A stretch of DNA of 5,101 nt from an uncultured Pirellula sp. (GTDB lineage: Bacteria > Planctomycetota > Planctomycetia > Pirellulales > Pirellulaceae), in NCBI GenBank assembly GCA_903892365.1, contig CAITIF010000720.1, forward strand, positions 1 through 5,101, in the 5' to 3' direction. Positions 1 through 5,101 of this stretch are shown one piece after another. A program made the position numbers and the translations under genes. The notes beneath the pieces were generated by a model. It did no database searches, had not been told where the DNA came from, and saw only the letters and a list, made by a program, of their open reading frames with translations. How positions within the stretch are numbered: the first letter of the stretch is position 1; each line of letters begins with the position of its first letter.

Positions 1-14
1 CTTGATCCACCTGC

Positions 15-209
15 GCCGCGGGCGTTAGCCGCGTTACGGTCTGATTGGTCGGGGGCCTGATCGCGGCTAGCGCCTACGGTTCACGCTGGGGCCAGCACAT
101 GCGGTGCATGGTGGACTGAGCCGCGGGCGCTAGCCGCGTTACGGTCTGATTGGTCGGGGGCCTGATCGCGGCTAGCGCCTGCGGTTCAAGCTGGGGCCAG
201 CGCCTGCGG
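15..209. repeat. Two tandem copies of a 105-bp hairpin-forming intergenic repeat
   Basis: Copy 1 begins at 15 and copy 2 at 120, and matching blocks stay exactly 105 bp apart through about 104 and 209. Each copy can fold into a long hairpin. In copy 2, 121-138 pairs with 167-184 as an 18-bp stem with a single G-T pair, around a 28-nt loop. In copy 1 the same stem (16-33 with 62-79) has an extra G-T pair at 25/70 and one C-A mismatch at 19/76. The arms carry the palindromic core GGCGCTAGCC. The repeat ends a few bases past the stop of the minus-strand DUF1570 gene, so the hairpins could end or stabilise that transcript, although no T-run follows them. From general familiarity, GC-rich elements of this style are scattered between genes in Pirellulaceae genomes. 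That this one is such a family member is inference. Confidence 0.85.
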
Positions 210-215
210 TTCAAG
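174..215. repeat. Nested 25-bp-period direct repeat at the end of copy 2
   Basis: The 17-bp string AGCGCCTGCGGTTCAAG occurs at 174-190 and again, identically, at 199-215. The spacer is CTGGGGCC. The second occurrence falls where copy 1 has diverged sequence (ACATGCGGTG), so copy 2 has a further short duplication of the hairpin's outer arm. It stops 8 bp before the DUF1570 stop codon. Confidence 0.8.
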
Positions 216-223
216 AATCGCCG

Positions 224-1138
224 TTAGAAACGGGTGTTGCGGTAGAATGCTGCGAATTGACTTCGCCAATCGATCTGTGCATCTCGGACTCGATGGCTTA
301 ACAAACCAGCAGCTCGTTTGGTTTGGTGTTCTTTCAAGTACAACTGATATGCCGCCCGTGTCTCCGCTGAAGAATGGAGTAAGAAAGCCACGACGCTCCA
401 GGCGTCTCGATACCCCTTGCCATCAAGCCCTTCTTGAATCTCCGTGGTCTCAATGGTCTGAAGATCAACAATTTGGCCAAAGCGAATTTGTTGCTGCACC
501 GACTTTAAATGAGAAGGATGGCGCAGTGGTTTACCACCTACGGTTTCAAAGTATTCAGCAAGGCCTTCGTCTTGCCAAACAGGCAATGACATTCCACTTG
601 CATCCATCAAGGCATGGGTACATTCATGCCTTACATCTCGAATCCAGTTCTTGTGGAAGTACGTAAGCACCAGTCCAGGTCCCCGATGGCGAATGTAAAG
701 CGCTTGCCGACTCGGAGCATTTGGCAGAATCTTTTTTGCGTACTGATCGAGCGATTCTCGATCCGATAAAACCACGATATGAACTGGACTTTCAGCTACC
801 TCAATTTGAAGGGCTTCACGGAGCTCGTTCGGCAAGGTTCGCAAGGCCGCGAGATGTGGTTCGAGCGTCAGCAGGCTAACCGTACTGTAGATAGAAAACT
901 GGTCCTGAGTGAACCGAATCGGCCAAGTGGAATCGCTGCCATGCATCGCAAATTTTGAATCCGACTTTTTTCCGGATTCGACGTAGGAAAAGCCAGCAGC
1001 CGGAATCACGTTGCTAGCGAGTCGTACTTCGGATTCTTGCGCACAACAAACTGCAGCTGAGATCACAAAAAAATGTAGAAAGGCCAGCACCATAATGCAT
1101 ACATGCAGTTTATTTTGAACTCGCACCGTCAAGTTCAT
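224..1138 (-). CDS. Exported DUF1570-type putative zinc metallopeptidase
   Basis: The 304-residue product starts with a signal peptide: a basic N-terminus, then hydrophobic residues 13-31, with likely cleavage near the CCAQ at 31-34. The mature protein would be periplasmic or envelope-associated. Residues 171-175 read HECTH, an HExxH zinc-binding and catalytic motif. DEGLAEYF follows at 190-197, and E191 fits the third zinc ligand of gluzincin peptidases. This HExxH plus W-x-DEGLAEY layout is that of DUF1570 and related MA-clan proteins common in planctomycetes. The region before the motif (about 75-160) has an alternating strand/helix look, and the C-terminal 100 residues look helical. The start is well supported by AGGAG four bases upstream (1143-1147 on the plus strand). 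It is the last gene of a four-gene minus-strand run. Substrate unknown; peptidase activity is inferred from the motif only. The Cys inside HECTH is not a metal ligand and should not block catalysis. Confidence 0.88.
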   Translation of the reverse strand: MNLTVRVQNKLHVCIMVLAFLHFFVISAAVCCAQESEVRLASNVIPAAGFSYVESGKKSDSKFAMHGSDSTWPIRFTQDQFSIYSTVSLLTLEPHLAALRTLPNELREALQIEVAESPVHIVVLSDRESLDQYAKKILPNAPSRQALYIRHRGPGLVLTYFHKNWIRDVRHECTHALMDASGMSLPVWQDEGLAEYFETVGGKPLRHPSHLKSVQQQIRFGQIVDLQTIETTEIQEGLDGKGYRDAWSVVAFLLHSSAETRAAYQLYLKEHQTKRAAGLLSHRVRDAQIDWRSQFAAFYRNTRF

Positions 1139-1142
1139 TCGT

Positions 1143-1147
1143 CTCCT
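1143..1147 (-). promoter_or_regulatory. Ribosome binding site of the DUF1570 gene
   Basis: Read on the minus strand this is AGGAG, followed by four bases (ACGA) and then ATG at 1138. It is the clearest Shine-Dalgarno sequence in the minus-strand unit and fixes the start codon. Confidence 0.65.
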
Positions 1148-1215
1148 ACGGAAATCGACTCTAGCCTCGGAACCTCAACCTGCCATTCACGGACGCCAAG
1201 GCACTTCATAAGCCC

Positions 1216-2061
1216 CTACTTAAAAAACTCGCTGTCGGTGATCACTGAATACTGATTGATCCATTGAAAGACATCTGCGATTCGACTTCGATCGACATCC
1301 GTCAGGGATTCTGTCACGATCAACCTCGCGACTAATTCCTCTGATTTTCCATTGTAGAAGATTTGACGCCTGACAACCGCCGGGATTTGCGATTGATCCA
1401 TAAGCATCTCATTAAGTGTAAGACGCATCTGGGGTGGCATCTTGGGAGGGTAAAGCGCTTTGACCCGGCAAACCCAATTGGTAAAGTCACCATAGCTGGT
1501 GGCAATGTCAGCATGAGTGCTCAGGGGCAGATACGAATATCGCATCATGTTGTTTCCGATGGAATAGTATCCGTCAGCCTCCTGGCGAATCTGACCATCG
1601 GCTCGAAACATGGCTAGCTGCTGCTCGCTCATCAGTTCTAGAGCGCGAGATAGCTGTGTTTCGATCGTCGCCATCTCAAGATGCACGAGAGATTTTCGTT
1701 TTGTATCAAGCAAGGTAACTCGGCCTTTGACCGGGTCGACAACCGTACAGCGATTGTTCTGGTCATCAAGTTCGATATACATTCGCTTGGTAAAGTAAGT
1801 TTGAAGCGTTGCGTTCGGTGGACGACTTTCATCCGTGTAAATATCGACTCGAATTTGAAAGTCCGAGATCTCCATCGCTTTTCTGATCGACGTATCGCTT
1901 GCAAGACGAATCGGATTATCGGAAACAGGGGATTGGCACAGAACAAAGGAGCTCATGGAAATAAGACCTACCAACGACGCAACCATCTGCTTTGAATTTC
2001 CACGATCGAACCAATGAAGCTTAGGCTTACTAAGGAAATCGAAAAACTGCGACGGTCGCAT
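1216..2061 (-). CDS. Exported protein of unknown function, probably planctomycete-specific
   Basis: No domain was recognised in this 281-residue protein. A hydrophobic stretch at about 27-42 (MVASLVGLISMSSFVLC) looks like a signal peptide h-region, but it lies behind a 25-residue polar and aromatic leader. Translation may therefore start at M26 (position 1986), giving 256 residues. Neither ATG has a strong Shine-Dalgarno: GAGA lies 7 bases before 2061, and a GGAAA lies about 10 bases before 1986. After the signal the chain reads PIRLASD at 50-56, then a region rich in predicted strands (68-127) with phrases such as RCTVVDPVKGRVTLLDTKRK, then a helical, Met-rich middle (132-152) and a mixed C-terminal part. 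No catalytic motif is visible. The beta-rich pattern recalls lipoprotein-carrier-like folds, but that is only an impression. It sits 36 bp after the lipoprotein gene and 77 bp before the DUF1570 gene, so co-expression with both is likely. Confidence 0.75.
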   Translation of the reverse strand: MRPSQFFDFLSKPKLHWFDRGNSKQMVASLVGLISMSSFVLCQSPVSDNPIRLASDTSIRKAMEISDFQIRVDIYTDESRPPNATLQTYFTKRMYIELDDQNNRCTVVDPVKGRVTLLDTKRKSLVHLEMATIETQLSRALELMSEQQLAMFRADGQIRQEADGYYSIGNNMMRYSYLPLSTHADIATSYGDFTNWVCRVKALYPPKMPPQMRLTLNEMLMDQSQIPAVVRRQIFYNGKSEELVARLIVTESLTDVDRSRIADVFQWINQYSVITDSEFFK

Positions 2062-2097
2062 ATCGTTCTCTTGGGTTAAAGTGCGTCTGGCTGAAAT

Positions 2098-2814
2098 TTA
2101 GTGCTGCATACTATCCAAGGAAGCACTGGAGGCATCGGCTGCAACATCCACGGACGGATCGTAAGGATAGAAAACTCGGGCCAGACGCCTTGCAACTTCG
2201 GCTAGGTAAAAGCGCTGGAAGGTGGCCTCGTCCGTGTCCGTAATCGGAACACCCGTTTGAGGGAAAACAAAGTCTGTCAATGATTTTCGGAAGACGGGGC
2301 TACTGCCATTCGCGACTTCGTAAACGGACACGTCGGTCGTACTGCTACCTTTGTATAACGTTTGACCATCTTTCAACTTGAGATTGGAAATGTTGATCGC
2401 GACGACATAGTCCGCATTGAGGCGGCTGCCAATCATCGACAGATCCGACTGGCTAGCTGGCAAGTCGTTGATGATCCGAGTCACCTCGTCTTGATTCACC
2501 ATCTTGACTTTTTGAACGTGCGTGGCCAGCAAAGTATGAACGTAGGTGGACATAATGATGCCCGACGCGTCTTTGTTTAGTCCTGCAGGCGTGCTGACAA
2601 TGACCGCAACCTTCTTCTCCTTCAGCTTGTCAAACTCCGCCGGTGAATCGGTTCCTTTGATGACCTTCACCATGTTCGCCACAAATGTCACGCAACCAGA
2701 ATTGCATGCAGTCAACGTCGTTGCAAGGAAGCAAACCGCGAGCATCCCTACCCTTCTGGTGGGATCATTTCCAGTTTTTTGCGAACAAGCATTCGCTCGA
2801 TTGGTGGCCGACAT
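2098..2814 (-). CDS. Small planctomycete lipoprotein, possibly CsgG/TolB-N-like fold
   Basis: The 238-residue product has a long polar leader (1-21), a hydrophobic segment (23-33) and a lipobox LTAC at 34-37. C37 would therefore be lipidated and the protein anchored to a membrane; a second Cys (C41) lies close by. The mature part begins VTFVANMVKVIKGTDSPAEF. It then alternates strands and helices: KKVAVIVS (67-74), a helix at 84-100, VKMVNQDEV (103-111), ADYVVAINISNLKL (134-147), then TDVSVYEVANG (160-170). This order, with ADYVVAI before an extended strand, recalls the N-terminal alpha/beta domain of CsgG, TolB and GNA1162-like lipoproteins; that is inference. Residues 180-218 (DFVFPQTG through RRLARVFYPYDP) look like a conserved C-terminal signature of a planctomycete family I recognise but cannot name. 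The start is supported by AAAGGA seven bases upstream. Role unknown; its neighbours suggest envelope work. Confidence 0.82.
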   Translation of the reverse strand: MSATNRANACSQKTGNDPTRRVGMLAVCFLATTLTACNSGCVTFVANMVKVIKGTDSPAEFDKLKEKKVAVIVSTPAGLNKDASGIIMSTYVHTLLATHVQKVKMVNQDEVTRIINDLPASQSDLSMIGSRLNADYVVAINISNLKLKDGQTLYKGSSTTDVSVYEVANGSSPVFRKSLTDFVFPQTGVPITDTDEATFQRFYLAEVARRLARVFYPYDPSVDVAADASSASLDSMQH

Positions 2815-2821
2815 TCAGGAA

Positions 2822-2827
2822 TCCTTT
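2822..2827 (-). promoter_or_regulatory. Ribosome binding site of the lipoprotein gene
   Basis: On the minus strand this reads AAAGGA with seven bases before ATG at 2814. It supports the long leader, rather than the internal M24, as the true start. Confidence 0.55.
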
Positions 2828-2890
2828 CCAGTCGCGTGCAACAGACGAGAAGTCGTTCGCTTCATCGCCGCCATGCTTCTAGCAAACGGA

Positions 2891-3352
2891 TTAGCCTACC
2901 GCTAGACGAATCAACCACTCCACCACAGAAATTGACACGATCGAACCTAACAGAATCAACAAAAACAAGCTGAGTCGGATGCCAAGATAGCCTCTGCCCG
3001 ATATCGCAAAACATGCAAATGCCAGCATTAAAAAAAGGGAGGCCAAACAGAGCAGCACCCCCGACAGACTGGCCCTGATTCCAGAAGCCAAATCTCCATC
3101 CAGAGTATGCGCCCACGAAGTCGTCATGCCACAAGCCGGACAGCGCACTCCAAAAACCGTCAGCATCGTGCAACCAGGTAGGCCGAGCTGCTGATGCGTC
3201 CCCACCCCAGCAGGATCGGGAACCAGCCAGGAAGCTATTCCAAGCAACACCAACAAAATACTGGCAACGCTAGCAAACGCCAGTCGCTCCGATGCGGTCC
3301 ACTCAACGGCCGTTGCAGCCTCACTGGTCTTAATCGGCTTGGTCGTCGACAA
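2891..3352 (-). CDS. DUF2752 integral membrane protein (TTG start preferred)
   Basis: The frame is open from an ATG at 3610 (239 residues), but I prefer the TTG at 3352, which gives 153 residues. It has AGGA six bases upstream (3359-3362), gives the usual DUF2752 length and removes a basic leader encoded over repeat DNA. An ATG at 3433 (180 residues) is a third option without a good Shine-Dalgarno. Numbered from the TTG, a first membrane segment spans about 25-43. The family signature LPGC then FGVRCPACGMTTSWAH spans 58-82, with C61, C71 and C74, followed by DGD at 85-87. Two more membrane segments lie at about 94-117 and 123-147. The CPxCG pair could bind metal or form a redox pair, but the biochemical role of DUF2752 is not known to me. 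Here the signature ends M-T-T where many homologues have M-T-R. It is the first gene of the four-gene minus-strand run, 76 bp before the lipoprotein gene. Confidence 0.85.
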   Translation of the reverse strand: MSTTKPIKTSEAATAVEWTASERLAFASVASILLVLLGIASWLVPDPAGVGTHQQLGLPGCTMLTVFGVRCPACGMTTSWAHTLDGDLASGIRASLSGVLLCLASLFLMLAFACFAISGRGYLGIRLSLFLLILLGSIVSISVVEWLIRLAVG

Positions 3353-3358
3353 ATCGGT

Positions 3359-3362
3359 TCCT
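3359..3362 (-). promoter_or_regulatory. Ribosome binding site supporting the TTG start of the DUF2752 gene
   Basis: On the minus strand the context is ACAGGAACCGAT followed by TTG. AGGA sits six bases from the start, which is good spacing. The two upstream ATG candidates (3433 and 3610) lack a comparable site, so this motif decides the start call. Confidence 0.5.
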
Positions 3363-3472
3363 GTTCTTTTCGTGATGAGGTAGCTTGGCCGTAAGTTAGA
3401 TCGGAGTGAAACGGGCAAACATCCACGCCCCATTTTACATTCGCAGGAGAGAACCCTACTTCGGCGAACCAG

Positions 3473-3499
3473 TTTTCGCCCCACAATTTTCGACAACAA
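3473..3499 (+). repeat. Copy A of a TTTTCGCCCCACATTTTTCG-type repeat
   Basis: This 27-bp stretch matches 23 of 27 positions of copy C at 3764-3790. An inverted relative lies at 3713-3735. It falls inside the 5' extension of the longest DUF2752 reading frame, which suggests that this stretch is not protein-coding. Confidence 0.65.
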
Positions 3500-3514
3500 C
3501 CAGTCCAAAATCAA

Positions 3515-3643
3515 GTAGGCCGTAACAAGTCGCTTTGGACGCAGTTCCGGCATGGAGTGATCGACAGGTTTGACTTGCTGGATTGGGGCAATTGGTTTTC
3601 GACGGGGCATGCCGTAACTGCGCTAGCGCTTGTTACGGCCTAC
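3515..3643. repeat. 15-bp perfect inverted repeat enclosing 99 bp
   Basis: GTAGGCCGTAACAAG at 3515-3529 is the exact reverse complement of 3629-3643. The enclosed 99 bp contains the ATG at 3610. Such widely spaced perfect arms can be the ends of a small non-autonomous element or two opposed copies of an intergenic repeat; no transposase or target-site duplication is evident. Confidence 0.7.
3611..3639. repeat. 29-bp near-palindrome with GCGCTAGCGC core
   Basis: The outer arms 3611-3618 (GCCGTAAC) and 3632-3639 (GTTACGGC) pair perfectly. Inside them lies the 10-bp perfect palindrome GCGCTAGCGC at 3620-3629, offset by a 1-by-2 internal loop. The CTAGCGC core also occurs in the hairpin arms of the repeat at the left end of the window, so the two may belong to related repeat families. 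It could act as a bidirectional transcript-end structure or a protein-binding site; neither is shown. Confidence 0.7.
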
Positions 3644-3663
3644 GTTTGTTATGGCCTACGTGC
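3632..3663. repeat. 16-bp imperfect tandem duplication
   Basis: GTTACGGCCTACGTTT at 3632-3647 is followed directly by GTTATGGCCTACGTGC at 3648-3663, matching at 13 of 16 positions. The duplication extends the right arm of the palindrome and inverted repeat. Confidence 0.7.
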
Positions 3664-3712
3664 TATTCGCAAACTGGAAACTGGGGGTAACTTCATCCGG
3701 GGCGAAAGAGTC

Positions 3713-3735
3713 TGTCGAAAAATGTGGGTCGAAAA
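3713..3735 (-). repeat. Copy B (inverted) of the TTTTCG-type repeat
   Basis: Read on the minus strand this is TTTTCGACCCACATTTTTCG followed by ACA, matching copies A and C in reverse orientation. With copy C at 3764-3790 it can form a hairpin with arms of about 22 bp, mostly paired, and a loop of about 29 nt. Confidence 0.65.
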
Positions 3736-3763
3736 ATTTCAGGACCATGCTTCCGTAAACCCT

Positions 3764-3790
3764 ATTTCGCCCCTCATTTTTCGACAGCAA
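3764..3790 (+). repeat. Copy C of the TTTTCG-type repeat
   Basis: It reads ATTTCGCCCCTCATTTTTCG then ACAGCAA. It differs from copy A at four of 27 positions and is in the same orientation; copy B is its inverted partner. Confidence 0.65.
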
Positions 3791-3838
3791 TCATTCCCTT
3801 TCGGACATATCGCTAATCGGCTTTGCCCTCGAGTGTGG

Positions 3839-3868
3839 CGGACAAACTTCCACACCCTATGTTACAAT
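3839..3868 (+). promoter_or_regulatory. Weak promoter-like sequence before the DUF1080 gene
   Basis: CGGACA at 3839-3844 and TACAAT at 3863-3868 resemble -35 and -10 hexamers spaced by 18 bp. The -10 lies within TATGTTACAAT, and another -10-like GATAAT follows at 3875-3880. This would put transcription start roughly 75-85 bases upstream of the preferred ATG at 3958. Support is by eye only. Confidence 0.25.
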
Positions 3869-3957
3869 CGCAGGGATAATAGCAGACAACGGTGGAACCA
3901 GGATCGCGACGTGCGAGACAGTTCGCCTGGATACTCTCCTTGATGGAACCTCTCCCT

Positions 3958-4635
3958 ATGAAATCCAAAAATTCGCCTATCTTGTTTCGCCGAAATTTCT
4001 TGAATCTTGTCTTGGCAGCGTTCGCCATAGCAAGCCCTTGCTTGGCCATCGCTCAAACCCCTGAAGCCGGTTTCGAAATGCTCTTTGATGGTAAGACCAT
4101 GGACGGCTGGGAAGGGAATCCAGACTGGTTTCGGATCCAAGAGGGTGCCATCGTGGCTGGGAGCCTAGACAAATCCATTCCCCACAATGAATTCCTATGC
4201 ACCAAAAAGCTCTACCAAAACTTCGAACTTCGACTGCAAGTGAAGCTACAAGGCCAAGGTGACAATGCGGGGATTCAATTCCGAAGCAAACGTGTTCCCA
4301 AAAATACGGAAGTCAGTGGGTTTCAATGTGATGTCGGGAATGCATTTGGCCGTCCTGTTTGGGGAGCTCTCTATGATGAATCTCGTCGCAATAAAATGCT
4401 CGCAGAAGGAGATTCAAAACTCGTTCCGACTTGGCTCAAAAAAGACGATTGGAACGATCTGACGGTCCGAGCCGACAAGAACAAAATTCAGATCTTGCTG
4501 AACGGTCATGAAACAGTGCTATACCAGGAGGATGATCCGACGATCGCTCCATCCGGCGTCATTGGATTGCAAATCCACTCGGGGCCTCCCACAGAAGCAT
4601 GGTATCGAAACATTCGAATCAAGCCGCTTCCATAG
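3958..4635 (+). CDS. Secreted DUF1080 (3-keto-disaccharide hydrolase-like) protein
   Basis: The frame opens at 3892, but the ATG at 3958 is preferred. It puts a basic N-terminus (KSKNSPILFRRN) straight before a hydrophobic stretch (14-31) and a cleavage site near AIAQ (30-33). The longer versions (3892 or 3943) add an unlikely leader. From 3958 the product has 225 residues, and residues 38-225 form one complete DUF1080 domain, a concanavalin-like jelly-roll. Signatures are LFDGKTMDGW (42-51), NAGIQFRS (103-110), GFQCDVGN (121-128), WGALYDESRR (135-144), GVIGLQIHSGPP (200-211) and a closing YRNIRIKPL (216-224). The family is very expanded in planctomycetes, and characterised members cleave 3-keto-glycosides, so a periplasmic role in sugar breakdown is likely; the substrate cannot be read from sequence. 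No strong Shine-Dalgarno is seen. An HD-domain gene follows 61 bp downstream. Confidence 0.9.
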   Translation: MKSKNSPILFRRNFLNLVLAAFAIASPCLAIAQTPEAGFEMLFDGKTMDGWEGNPDWFRIQEGAIVAGSLDKSIPHNEFLCTKKLYQNFELRLQVKLQGQGDNAGIQFRSKRVPKNTEVSGFQCDVGNAFGRPVWGALYDESRRNKMLAEGDSKLVPTWLKKDDWNDLTVRADKNKIQILLNGHETVLYQEDDPTIAPSGVIGLQIHSGPPTEAWYRNIRIKPLP

Positions 4636-4682
4636 TACTCTTTCCTTGGTCTCGCTTGAATTGAACTGTGACGCACTTCCGC

Positions 4683-4688
4683 AAAGGA
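4683..4688 (+). promoter_or_regulatory. Ribosome binding site supporting a TTG start of the HD-domain gene
   Basis: AAAGGA is followed by eight bases and TTG at 4697. The reading frame continues open upstream of this TTG into the DUF1080 gene, so the site is what suggests where the protein begins. Confidence 0.5.
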
Positions 4689-4696
4689 CCCAAAAA

Positions 4697-5101
4697 TTGG
4701 AACGATGGATAGCAGATTGGCAGCCCCAAATCGAAGCGTGGGTTTCCGAGCAAATGGCAAATGCAGATTCGGGGCATGGGCTCGATCATATAAAAAGAGT
4801 CGTCGAAAATGCGAAACGCATAGGTCATGCCGAACAAGCGGATCCTGACATTGTTCTGCCTGCCGCATGGCTCCATGATTGCGTTTCTGTTGCCAAGAAT
4901 TCACCCGATCGATCGATAGCTTCAACCTTGGCTGCCAAGGCTGCGACCGCTTATCTACGGTCGATCGATTACCCAACTGGTCTCATCGATCCTATTTTTC
5001 ATTGCATTCAAACACACAGTTTTTCTGCGAACATTCCTTGCGGGACCATCGAAGCCCAGGTGGTACAGGACGCAGATCGACTGGAAGCGCTTGGGGCGAT
5101 C
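4697..5101 (+). CDS. HD-domain phosphohydrolase, YedJ/YpgQ type (5' part, cut by window end)
   Basis: The first 135 residues are present and the frame is still open at the right edge. From the TTG the protein begins LERWIADW, which lines up well with the N-termini I recall for E. coli YedJ. The HD superfamily metal ligands are visible: H27 or H31 in SGHGLDHIKR (25-34), H60-D61 in WLHD, and D125 in VQDADRLEALGAI (123-135). Family-specific phrases are VSVAKNSPDRS (63-73) and THSFSANI (106-113). The full protein should be near 200-230 residues, so about the last 40% lies outside. B. subtilis YpgQ in this family is reported to be a metal-dependent nucleotide pyrophosphohydrolase; a cytoplasmic nucleotide-hydrolysing role is inferred. 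An ATG at 4754 is possible but would remove the conserved first helix. No terminator is seen between this gene and the DUF1080 gene 61 bp upstream, so read-through is likely. Confidence 0.85.
   Translation, partial: MERWIADWQPQIEAWVSEQMANADSGHGLDHIKRVVENAKRIGHAEQADPDIVLPAAWLHDCVSVAKNSPDRSIASTLAAKAATAYLRSIDYPTGLIDPIFHCIQTHSFSANIPCGTIEAQVVQDADRLEALGAI

Larger units (their letters stand above)
3611..3957. other. Repeat-rich divergent intergenic region
   Basis: This 347-bp spacer lies between the minus-strand unit and the DUF1080 gene, and would extend down to 3353 if the DUF2752 protein starts at the TTG. It holds the palindrome, the tandem duplication, two copies of the TTTTCG-type repeat and, near its right end, a weak promoter-like sequence for the DUF1080 gene. 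I see no convincing gene, tRNA or structured RNA in it. Reading frames across it run through the repeats, which suggests they are chance frames. Promoters for both flanking units should lie between about 3353 and 3957. Confidence 0.7.

Noticed and set aside
121..184. Intrinsic terminator for the minus-strand unit
   Set aside because: The hairpin is strong and lies just past the DUF1570 stop, but no T-run follows the stem on the minus strand and the loop is 28 nt long, so it does not meet the usual pattern. It is kept as a repeat only.
15..215. CRISPR-like repeats
   Set aside because: Only two units are present, the unit is 105 bp with an internal hairpin, and there are no unique spacers of regular size and no cas genes. 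It is an ordinary tandem intergenic repeat.
247..666. Plus-strand frame of 139 codons
   Set aside because: It lies wholly antisense to the DUF1570 gene, whose HECTH and DEGLAEYF motifs, signal peptide and ribosome binding site prove the minus strand is coding. The plus-strand translation has no recognisable features.
3557..3943. Plus-strand frame of 128 codons in the divergent spacer
   Set aside because: It runs through the palindrome, the 16-bp duplication and two copies of the TTTTCG repeat, and its translation shows no domain, signal peptide or ribosome binding site.
4532..4534. ATG directly after AGGAGG as start of the HD-domain gene
   Set aside because: The AGGAGG touches the ATG with no spacer, the start would overlap the DUF1080 gene by about 100 bases, and the extra residues do not resemble the N-terminus of YedJ-like proteins.
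4506..4976. Minus-strand frame of 156 codons
   Set aside because: It overlaps the end of the DUF1080 domain and the HD-domain gene, both with clear family motifs on the plus strand. The antisense product looks random.

Overview
The window looks like chromosomal DNA of a planctomycete, most likely a Pirellulaceae member related to Rhodopirellula. The reasons are a DUF1570 metallopeptidase-like protein, a DUF2752 membrane protein of the CPxCGMTT type, a secreted DUF1080 protein, several weak ribosome binding sites, and GC-rich intergenic repeats with a CTAGCGC core. This placement rests on recognising families and repeat style, not on a database search.

Layout: positions 1-215 hold two tandem copies, period exactly 105 bp, of a hairpin-forming repeat. 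Positions 224 to about 3352 (up to 3610 with the longest possible start) hold four genes on the minus strand, in transcription order: DUF2752 membrane protein, small lipoprotein, exported protein of unknown function, exported DUF1570 protein with an HECTH motif. Their gaps are 76, 36 and 77 bp, so they could form one transcription unit. All four products appear to be membrane-bound or exported. A repeat-rich region (about 3411-3800) separates this unit from two plus-strand genes: a secreted DUF1080 (3-keto-disaccharide hydrolase-like) protein, and the start of an HD-domain phosphohydrolase of the YedJ/YpgQ type that runs off the right edge.

The minus-strand unit is the best candidate for an undescribed system: a small integral membrane protein, a lipoprotein and two exported proteins, one with a zinc-protease signature. 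Nothing in the sequence says what they act on. The DUF1080 and HD genes are 61 bp apart in the same direction and may be co-transcribed, but their expected roles (periplasmic carbohydrate metabolism and nucleotide hydrolysis) do not obviously connect.

The intergenic repeats are the other notable content. They include the 105-bp tandem hairpins, a 29-bp near-palindrome beside the longest DUF2752 start codon, a 15-bp inverted repeat, and three copies of a 23-27 bp motif of the form TTTTCGCCCCACATTTTTCG. The last two sets reach into the 5' part of the longest DUF2752 reading frame. This argues that the real protein starts at an internal TTG at 3352.
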